Assembly: GCA_900758895.1 (NCBI GenBank)
Contig: CAAETG010000031.1
Location: forward strand, 1-10,613
Length of the DNA stretch: 10,613 bases
Origin: Bacilli bacterium
Lineage (GTDB): Bacteria > Bacillota_I > Bacilli_A > RF39 > UBA660
Direction: 5' to 3'
Position 1 is the first letter of the stretch. Each line of letters opens with the position of its first letter. Below are positions 5,371-10,613 of the stretch, one piece after another. The notes below the pieces were generated by a model. It saw nothing but the letters and a program-made list of their open reading frames with translations, was not told the origin of the DNA and searched no databases. The position numbers and the translations under genes are program-made.

Positions 5371-5386
5371 TAACCAAGTGATATTT

Positions 5387-5773
5387 ATGGATAATAAAAT
5401 TATTTATAATGAAATTGGGAAACTAGTAAAAAAGGAACGAAAAAAACAAGGATTAACGCAAGAACAGTTAGCGGATCTAACGAATTATTCCTTGTCCTTT
5501 ATTGCTAACATCGAATCAAACACATATCAATCATTTTCGATCCATACCCTTTATAATTTAGCAAATGCTCTAAATATTTCAATTCATAATTTACTACCAG
5601 ATAAAAAATCTTTTGAAAAAAAGAATTATCGGCTAATATGTAACAAATGCAAATACAATGTTAGTATCCCTGAAGAAATAGGAAAATTTTTAGAAGATGG
5701 GTTAAAAATAACAAATAAAAATACTTTTACTTGTCCTATTTGCGAAAAAAAAGAAGTGTGTTTACATCTTTAA
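5387..5773 (+). CDS. XRE-family regulator with C-terminal two-CxxC zinc-ribbon-like tail (copy 2)
   Basis: The protein is 128 residues from ATG at 5387, four bases after AAGTGAT. A GTG at 5360 in the same frame was set aside because it lies inside the extended -10 element. Residues about 5-70 form the helix-turn-helix (GLTQEQLADLTNYSLSFIA, then NISIHNL). The tail has C85-x2-C88 and C116-x2-C119. Against copy 1 the SFIANIESNT recognition segment is identical, so the two may compete for the same operators or form heterodimers; that is inference. The gene shares its leader with the neighbouring Rpn gene and is convergent with prfB, their coding ends overlapping by 12 bases. Its target is unknown. 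Confidence 0.85.
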   Translation: MDNKIIYNEIGKLVKKERKKQGLTQEQLADLTNYSLSFIANIESNTYQSFSIHTLYNLANALNISIHNLLPDKKSFEKKNYRLICNKCKYNVSIPEEIGKFLEDGLKITNKNTFTCPICEKKEVCLHL

Positions 5774-5783
5774 CACACTTTTT
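5754..5783. terminator. Bidirectional terminator inside overlapping convergent gene ends
   Basis: AAGTGTGTT (5754-5762) and AACACACTT (5772-5780) pair perfectly over nine bases. A T-run follows on the plus strand and eight T follow, one base on, on the minus strand. The structure contains the stop codons of both the second XRE gene and prfB, so one hairpin can end both transcripts. Confidence 0.75.
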
Positions 5784-6830
5784 ATAAATGGCATAACTTC
5801 ACCATCTAATACTTTAAACGGATCACTTGATTCATATTTAGAACGATGATCCTTTACTAATTTATAAGGTTCTAAAATATAACTTCTAATTTGACTACCA
5901 AAATCAATACTACTAACTTCCCCATTTACTTCTTTTTTCATTTCTTCCTGCTTAGCTAATTCCTTTTGATAAAGCTTATTTTTTAATAGTTCCATAGCGG
6001 TTTCTTTATTACGCAATTGACTGCGTTCCGTTTGACAGGTAACAACTGTTTTTGTTGGCAAATGTGTAATTCTAACAGCTGAATTACTCGTATTAACCGA
6101 TTGACCTCCAGCTCCACTTGAGTGATAAACATCAATCTTTAAATCTTCATCTTTAATTTCAATATCAATCTTAGTATCAAATTCTGGAGTAACAGTTACT
6201 GAAGCAAAAGAAGTATGTCTTCTTTTATTTGCATCAAAAGGACTAATTCGTACTAATCTGTGAACACCATTTTCAACTTTTAGATAACCATAGGCATAAT
6301 CACCTTGAATATGTAAAGTAACACTTTTAATTCCCGCTTCTTCTCCATCTTGATAATCAATTATTTTTACTTGATAATTATTTTTTTCTAAAAATCTTTG
6401 ATACATTCGAAGTAACATACTTGCCCAATCACAAGATTCAGTTCCCCCAGCTCCTGGATGGATTTCTAAATAACAATTAGAATGATCATACTCGCCATTT
6501 AACAAAGTATCAATTTCCAGTTCTTCTACTTCATCTCTAATACACTTAATATCATCATCAGATACTTCTTCGCCAATAGAAATAAGTTCTAATAAAAGAT
6601 GAATTTTATCTAGCAAGTCATAATAAATTTTTAATTTTTTTTGAACTAATTTTAATTGTTGATAAGTCTTATTAGCAACTGTTACATCTTCCCAAAAATC
6701 ACTCTGATTTACTTTTGATTCTAATTTCCTTTTTTCTTCTTCTAATTTTTCAGTGTCAAAGTGACCTCCCTAGATCTACTACTTTTTCCTCTAATTCTTT
6801 TAATACTAACTCAAATTCTTTATTTTCCAT
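5762..6830 (-). CDS. prfB: Peptide chain release factor 2, expressed by programmed +1 frameshift
   Basis: RF2 reads UGA and UAA stops and triggers peptide release on the ribosome. ATG at 6830 follows GGAGGTG by seven bases. The first 24 codons end in CTT, then TGA (6758-6756); shifting +1 continues GAC through 331 more codons, giving 355 residues, close to the usual 365. The SPF anticodon-like tripeptide lies at about 196-198 and the catalytic GGQ at about 241-243, inside SSGAGGQSVNTSNSAVRITH. The intact frameshift site gives classical autoregulation by RF2 level. The start overlaps the stop of the transglutaminase-fold gene by one base (TAATG), so translation is probably coupled; secA, the frequent neighbour in other Firmicutes, is not seen here. 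A plain ORF call would miss the first 71 residues and start at TTG 6616. Very sure. Confidence 0.96.
6755..6771 (-). promoter_or_regulatory. prfB programmed +1 frameshift site
   Basis: On the minus strand, AGGGAGG (6771-6765) stands three bases (TCA) before CTT-TGA-C (6761-6755). This is the canonical layout: an internal Shine-Dalgarno close to a slippery CUU codon followed by UGAC. When RF2 is scarce the ribosome slips and makes RF2. Confidence 0.95.
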
Positions 6831-8425
6831 TATCTTCCACCTCCATGAAATAGCAATGTATCTCTTTCTAAATTGTCATCTTTAATTTGAGTCAAATAAT
6901 TTGAATCCAAATTTGAATGAATAAAATGAAATAAAACTTCCAAAGCTTGATTTCTAACATCTTCAGGCACTCTTTTTTTAGTATGCATAATAATATAATT
7001 ATAAATATCAAAAAGCATATCAAGATCAGCAGTGTCTAAATCATAAGTATTTTTTAAATAACTAAAATAATTATAATCTAATTTCTCTATAAATTCCAGA
7101 AAATAATTAAGTGAATTAGGCAATTTTTCTAATTTCAAGAAAAATTCTTCTGAACTACTAATATTTAAAATACTAACATCTGTATCATAGAATTTTTCTG
7201 TTTCCAAAGACATTTCACAAGGTGTTAATAAAGAATAATTAAAATAATGACGAAGTAATTCATTATCCCAAGTAGGATCAGCAATAAAAAGTCCATCAAT
7301 ATCATATTTTGAATCTACTAGCCTAACTAAAACCCGAGAATGATAAGCAATATTTCCTTTTTTTGCTTTTATTTGTTCTTTTGTAAGTCTTGCATAATCA
7401 AGAGTACTAACTTTCTCACTACCTTTATAATATTCTACATCTATATCAAACGCTTTAATTCCTACTTTATCTAATAATGCTACAAAAAGTAAAGCAAAAC
7501 CTTTACAAACAATATAATTATTAAATAATATTTTATCTAATATTCTTGCCTCATCAGTATTTTGAGTATTTTCCAAATACCCTTTAAAATGAGTAACAAT
7601 TTCATAAACACCCAAATATTTCTCATATGGACTCATATTAGATTCTCTAATATCTTTTACCATTAAATCTAAATAAGAATTAAGAAACATATACTTATCT
7701 AAACTCATAGAATTCACAATATATATTTTCTCATTCAAATTAACTAAACTTTGAAATTCTTTAAAAAACATCTCAGATGGCAATTCTCTAATATGAAACA
7801 CAATCCCTCTATTTCGTAATACCTGAATAATTTGAATCATATTTTGAAAATCTCCATACTCAAAAAAGATACTAACATTAGAAGGCATATAAGTATCTAA
7901 ATACGCTATCTCTTTCTTACTTAAAGAACTATAAAAATGAAAAGTACTATAAGTAAGTAAATCAGATAGCTTATATTGCCCGACTCTAATATCTTTAAAG
8001 AATGACAAATATTCCATTTCTCTACTACTATATTTTCCAACAACTTCCTTAGTATCAATCGTAAATAAACTTTCAGACTCATTTAAAATATCAAATACTT
8101 CTCTAGTTAAAACATAAGGATTTTCTTCGCTTCCTAAAGTAATAGAAGAAATATGAGTATTATTCTTTATAGCCTCTATTACTTCTTTTGTAATTAGTGA
8201 TGTAGATAAAATTCTTAAATTAGGAAAAGAATAATTAGAAACAATAGATATTAAATCATTTATATTATAATTTACCGGTAAAAGAATTGTATTATTATCT
8301 TTATTATATGTTAATTCTAAAACACTTGGAAGGGCAACAATATTTAATTTATTACGTATACTATGAAGCACTTGTCTCACCCACTTATCTACCATCATTA
8401 TAAAATAAGAAAAAAGAAAAATCAA
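6830..8425 (-). CDS. Transglutaminase-fold protein of unknown role
   Basis: The protein is 531 residues. TTG at 8425 was chosen because AAAGGAAG lies seven bases upstream, whereas the ATG pair at codons 10-11 has no ribosome site. Residues about 265-390 look like a transglutaminase/cysteine-protease fold: C307 in VCKGFALLF, H362 in AYHSRVLV and D383 in IADPTWD have the order and spacing of the Cys-His-Asp triad. The 260 residues before it and the helical tail after it match nothing I recognise. No signal peptide was found, although the first ten residues are hydrophobic; cytoplasmic location seems likelier. It sits 17 bases after the HAM1-type gene and overlaps prfB by one base, so all three are probably one transcript. 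Its reaction (crosslinking, proteolysis or other) cannot be told. Confidence 0.7.
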   Translation of the reverse strand: MIFLFSYFIMMVDKWVRQVLHSIRNKLNIVALPSVLELTYNKDNNTILLPVNYNINDLISIVSNYSFPNLRILSTSLITKEVIEAIKNNTHISSITLGSEENPYVLTREVFDILNESESLFTIDTKEVVGKYSSREMEYLSFFKDIRVGQYKLSDLLTYSTFHFYSSLSKKEIAYLDTYMPSNVSIFFEYGDFQNMIQIIQVLRNRGIVFHIRELPSEMFFKEFQSLVNLNEKIYIVNSMSLDKYMFLNSYLDLMVKDIRESNMSPYEKYLGVYEIVTHFKGYLENTQNTDEARILDKILFNNYIVCKGFALLFVALLDKVGIKAFDIDVEYYKGSEKVSTLDYARLTKEQIKAKKGNIAYHSRVLVRLVDSKYDIDGLFIADPTWDNELLRHYFNYSLLTPCEMSLETEKFYDTDVSILNISSSEEFFLKLEKLPNSLNYFLEFIEKLDYNYFSYLKNTYDLDTADLDMLFDIYNYIIMHTKKRVPEDVRNQALEVLFHFIHSNLDSNYLTQIKDDNLERDTLLFHGGGR

Positions 8426-8442
8426 TTGCTTCTTCCTTTTCT

Positions 8443-9060
8443 TTACCTAATAAGTTTTAAAACTCTCTGCAAAGCTTGATAACGATAAGTATCTTTCCTC
8501 TCCTCATAACTTAATTGATTAAATGTTTTAGCATAGGAATCTAAAACAAATACTGTATAAAAATATGGTTTTTCAATAGGTTCTACAATCTTATCATTAA
8601 TAAAGCCATAACTAATTCCCTCTTCTTGAAAATAACTACCATTTTCATACATACATGTAACAACTGCGCGATAATAAGCAAAACGATCATTCTGATTATT
8701 TAACTTTCTTAATAACTTATTTACACATTCATACTTAGGTAATTCTGGATTTTCCTTTCTTTCTTGATCAGCATATCTTGCCGTATAAACTCCAGGTTCA
8801 TTATTCAAAGCTCGAACAAACAATCCTGAATCATCAATTATAACAGGGTATTGAATTTGATGAGCAATACAAAATTGATGAATTGCTTGTGCCTTAATCA
8901 AAGAATTTTCCTCAATTGTTTTCCCGGTCTCTTCAATTTCACCTAAATCCCATCCAATATCTTCTAATGTTAATACTTCTAAATCTAACTGATTATTTTT
9001 AATAATATCTAATAAATCTCTAATCTTATGTTTATTCGTTGTTCCAAATATCACTTTCAT
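8443..9060 (-). CDS. HAM1/RdgB-family nucleoside triphosphate pyrophosphatase, divergent
   Basis: The family hydrolyses non-canonical purine triphosphates (ITP, dITP, XTP) to monophosphates, cleaning the nucleotide pool. The start was set at ATG 9060 (205 residues): the sigma-A promoter predicts a transcript beginning near 9072, where an earlier in-frame ATG sits with no leader, while GGTGA precedes the 9060 ATG. MKVIFGTTNKHK matches the family's TxNxxK beginning, followed by EETGKTIEENSLIKA (44-58), DDSGL (76-80) and PGVYTARYA (89-97). In the C-terminal pocket the expected G-[FYW]-D-P motif is YFYT (166-169) and the expected SHR is TYR (191-193), so the conserved Asp and His that contact the base are missing. 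The substrate range may differ from RdgB, so no gene symbol is given. First gene of the run ending in prfB. Confidence 0.85.
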   Translation of the reverse strand: MKVIFGTTNKHKIRDLLDIIKNNQLDLEVLTLEDIGWDLGEIEETGKTIEENSLIKAQAIHQFCIAHQIQYPVIIDDSGLFVRALNNEPGVYTARYADQERKENPELPKYECVNKLLRKLNNQNDRFAYYRAVVTCMYENGSYFQEEGISYGFINDKIVEPIEKPYFYTVFVLDSYAKTFNQLSYEERKDTYRYQALQRVLKLIR

Positions 9061-9078
9061 TTTCTTCACCATATAAAA

Positions 9079-9107
9079 AGTATAAACAAATATATAAACA
9101 ATGTCAA
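9079..9107 (-). promoter_or_regulatory. Consensus sigma-A promoter for the HAM1-type/transglutaminase/prfB run
   Basis: On the minus strand a perfect TTGACA (9107-9102), 17 bases, then TATACT (9084-9079). Transcription should start near 9072. It lies just after the stop of the DGQHR gene and no terminator separates them, so read-through from upstream is also possible. Confidence 0.8.
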
Positions 9108-9117
9108 TTGCACTTTT

Positions 9118-10224
9118 CTAATTATCATCCAATGGATTAAAATTTTCAGACGCTAATGATTTAAGTGCATGTGACCACATTTTTGCAAGTTCAGTAATTG
9201 GAGTTTCTCCACCAAAAGGATTTCCACCTAAACTCTTTATATAATCGCTATTTTTATCAAACAAATCTCCAGGTACCATCTGTTTACTAGCAAATAAATC
9301 TAATATTACTTTTTTTATATTATCTTGATTCCATTTAATAGAATCACTTACTGCTTTATCATAAAAAGTTGGCAACATTAAAATCATAAATCGAAAACCG
9401 GCAATTTTAGAAAAAGGCCCATATTTTCTATCTCGATCAACAAATTTTGTACCAACTGCAGCCTCCCAACTACTTAGGTAAACAGAAAGCAATTTAAGCA
9501 TTTGATCATCATCTAATTCTTTAGCTCCTAAATGCTTAACATCTGATTTATCTAAAATAGAAATGATTTGTTCCGCTTTAAGTCCTCCCGAATTTTTTTC
9601 GGCACCCATAATAATTCTTCCCTTTAAAGGAGAACAAGTTTCTCGATTGAGTAATTCCACTACTGGATGATAAAGTTTTTCTTTTTCAGATAGCATTCCT
9701 AATTGTTGACGAAACCACAATAGCAAATTAGAAGGAACTGATTTTTGCTTTTCATTCGTATTTTTAAATATTAACTGTCTTTCTCTAAGTGTAGGCGTCT
9801 CATACATTTCAAAAGAAATATCAAAATCTGTATAATCATCAATTTTAATATATTCAGGCAAAAACGAAAACAAACGATGTTGACCATCCATAGTATCAAA
9901 AGAATCTTTATACGAATCAAATTCCTCAAGCGTTTCCGGAAACTCCATATAATACATATTTCCATAGCCCGGAACGTCTTCTGATTTAACAACTAATCTA
10001 TCTTTATTACAAGTACCAATTACAATAGAAGTAGACAAAGAGCCATCATTGTAAACAAAAGAAGAAATTTCTTCCAATCTTCTAGCATCAATAGGTCTTT
10101 GAGCATCTTGAGGATGATCAAATTCTTTTCTTGTTGCCAATTTAACTAAATCCCTAGCAGGTAAAACACCTGAATAATAAACATGTGAATTTTGTTTCAC
10201 TTTTTGCAAATAAACCTTTTTCAT
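9118..10224 (-). CDS. DGQHR-domain (DndB-like) protein
   Basis: The protein is 368 residues; ATG at 10224 stands eight bases after AGGAGG. The defining DGQHR motif is at 113-117 (FDTMDGQHRLFSF), preceded by QRPIDARRLEEISSFV (about 42-57) and followed by FKNTNEKQKSVPSNLLL, the usual order in this family. Known relatives include DndB of the DNA phosphorothioation system, a regulatory protein, and DpdB of the 7-deazaguanine DNA modification system. Which branch this is cannot be decided here. It follows the HNH gene after 12 bases, and that gene's stop overlaps the ribosome site (TAGGAGG), so the two are surely co-translated. An HNH nuclease next to a DGQHR protein suggests a DNA modification or restriction cassette; the modifying enzymes are not in view. 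It is the last gene before a new promoter. Confidence 0.85.
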   Translation of the reverse strand: MKKVYLQKVKQNSHVYYSGVLPARDLVKLATRKEFDHPQDAQRPIDARRLEEISSFVYNDGSLSTSIVIGTCNKDRLVVKSEDVPGYGNMYYMEFPETLEEFDSYKDSFDTMDGQHRLFSFLPEYIKIDDYTDFDISFEMYETPTLRERQLIFKNTNEKQKSVPSNLLLWFRQQLGMLSEKEKLYHPVVELLNRETCSPLKGRIIMGAEKNSGGLKAEQIISILDKSDVKHLGAKELDDDQMLKLLSVYLSSWEAAVGTKFVDRDRKYGPFSKIAGFRFMILMLPTFYDKAVSDSIKWNQDNIKKVILDLFASKQMVPGDLFDKNSDYIKSLGGNPFGGETPITELAKMWSHALKSLASENFNPLDDN

Positions 10225-10236
10225 AGTATCAACCTC

Positions 10237-10613
10237 CTAAACTAATTTTAGTAAAAATCGAATTTGATAATCTAAACTCGCATTTTTCTTATCATTACAA
10301 CTTTTACACAACATTTGCAAATTATTAGCTAATTCATCACCAACATATTTAAAAGGAATAATATGATCAATCGGACTAGAAACATCAATGTTTTTTCCAC
10401 AAATAGCACATTTACAATCTTGCTTCAAAAATAAAGATTTCCTGGTTATTTCATCAACTCTTTTTCTGAAAGTAGATTTTGTTAAAAATGCTTTTATTAA
10501 ACATGACACCCATAAAGCCTCCTCCTCTGATAAAGGAAAAGAATATTGCTTCTCAAAAATTTGTTGAATAGTAAAAACTATGTTTGAAGTAAAAGCCAAG
10601 ATATTTCGTAAAC
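10237..10613 (-). CDS. HNH endonuclease, N-terminus beyond the right window edge
   Basis: The frame is open to the window edge (125 visible codons before the stop); a TTG at 10599 exists, but no ribosome site supports it and the reading frame continues upstream, so the true start is probably outside. The C-terminal half is an HNH nuclease: CAIC, then DHIIPF (the catalytic D-H), NNLQMLC, then CKSCN with K two residues on. The CxxC pairs hold the structural zinc. The visible N-terminal part is not recognised. Its stop codon overlaps the ribosome site of the DGQHR gene, which ties both to one function, likely cutting DNA in a defence or modification-linked system. HNH call firm; function of the pair inferred. 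Confidence 0.8.
   Translation of the reverse strand, partial: LRNILAFTSNIVFTIQQIFEKQYSFPLSEEEALWVSCLIKAFLTKSTFRKRVDEITRKSLFLKQDCKCAICGKNIDVSSPIDHIIPFKYVGDELANNLQMLCKSCNDKKNASLDYQIRFLLKLV

Noticed and set aside
5360..5386. GTG start at 5360 for the second XRE gene
   Set aside because: It lies inside the extended -10 element; AAGTGAT correctly precedes the ATG at 5387.
1..10613. tRNA or rRNA genes, riboswitches, insertion sequences with terminal repeats
   Set aside because: None seen by reading both strands. The Rpn genes are called transposases in some databases but show no flanking terminal inverted repeats here.

Overview
The window is AT-rich DNA that fits a low-GC Firmicute of the class Bacilli, most likely an uncultured gut lineage close to the Tenericutes/RF39-type groups. 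That placement is inferred from base composition, AAGGAGG-type ribosome binding sites, TTG/GTG starts and protein families. TGA works as a stop and an RF2 gene with its TGA-sensing frameshift is present, so the code is standard and not the Mycoplasma code.

Left part (1-3898): a Rpn-type PD-(D/E)XK nuclease gene runs off the left edge. After a 588-base stretch without a convincing gene come two convergent paralogues (915-2186 plus, 2449-3723 minus). Both encode surface proteins of about 424 residues with one N-terminal membrane anchor. They share an 83-bp identical tract in inverted orientation and near-identical central domains, but differ sharply in a 26-28 codon segment just before a conserved GVRPVLNL motif. 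Differences in that segment fall on codon positions 1 and 2 while the third base is kept. This is the footprint expected of a diversity-generating retroelement (DGR) or a similar diversification process. No reverse transcriptase or template repeat lies in the window. The 262 bases between the two stops are packed with perfect inverted repeats.

Middle (3899-5773): two paralogous small regulators (XRE helix-turn-helix plus a C-terminal two-CxxC zinc-ribbon-like tail) flank a second Rpn-type gene. The Rpn gene and the second regulator share a 44-bp upstream module, and a near-palindrome separates the first regulator from the divergent surface gene.

Right part (5762-10613, all minus): a housekeeping run is transcribed leftward from a consensus sigma-A promoter at 9107-9079. 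It holds a divergent HAM1/RdgB-type nucleotide pyrophosphatase, a transglutaminase-fold protein, and prfB (RF2) with the classical +1 programmed frameshift. Upstream of it lies a tightly coupled pair, an HNH nuclease cut by the right edge and a DGQHR-domain (DndB-like) protein. That pair resembles part of a DNA-modification or defence cassette.

The most interesting element is the convergent surface-gene pair with hypervariable C-terminal patches.
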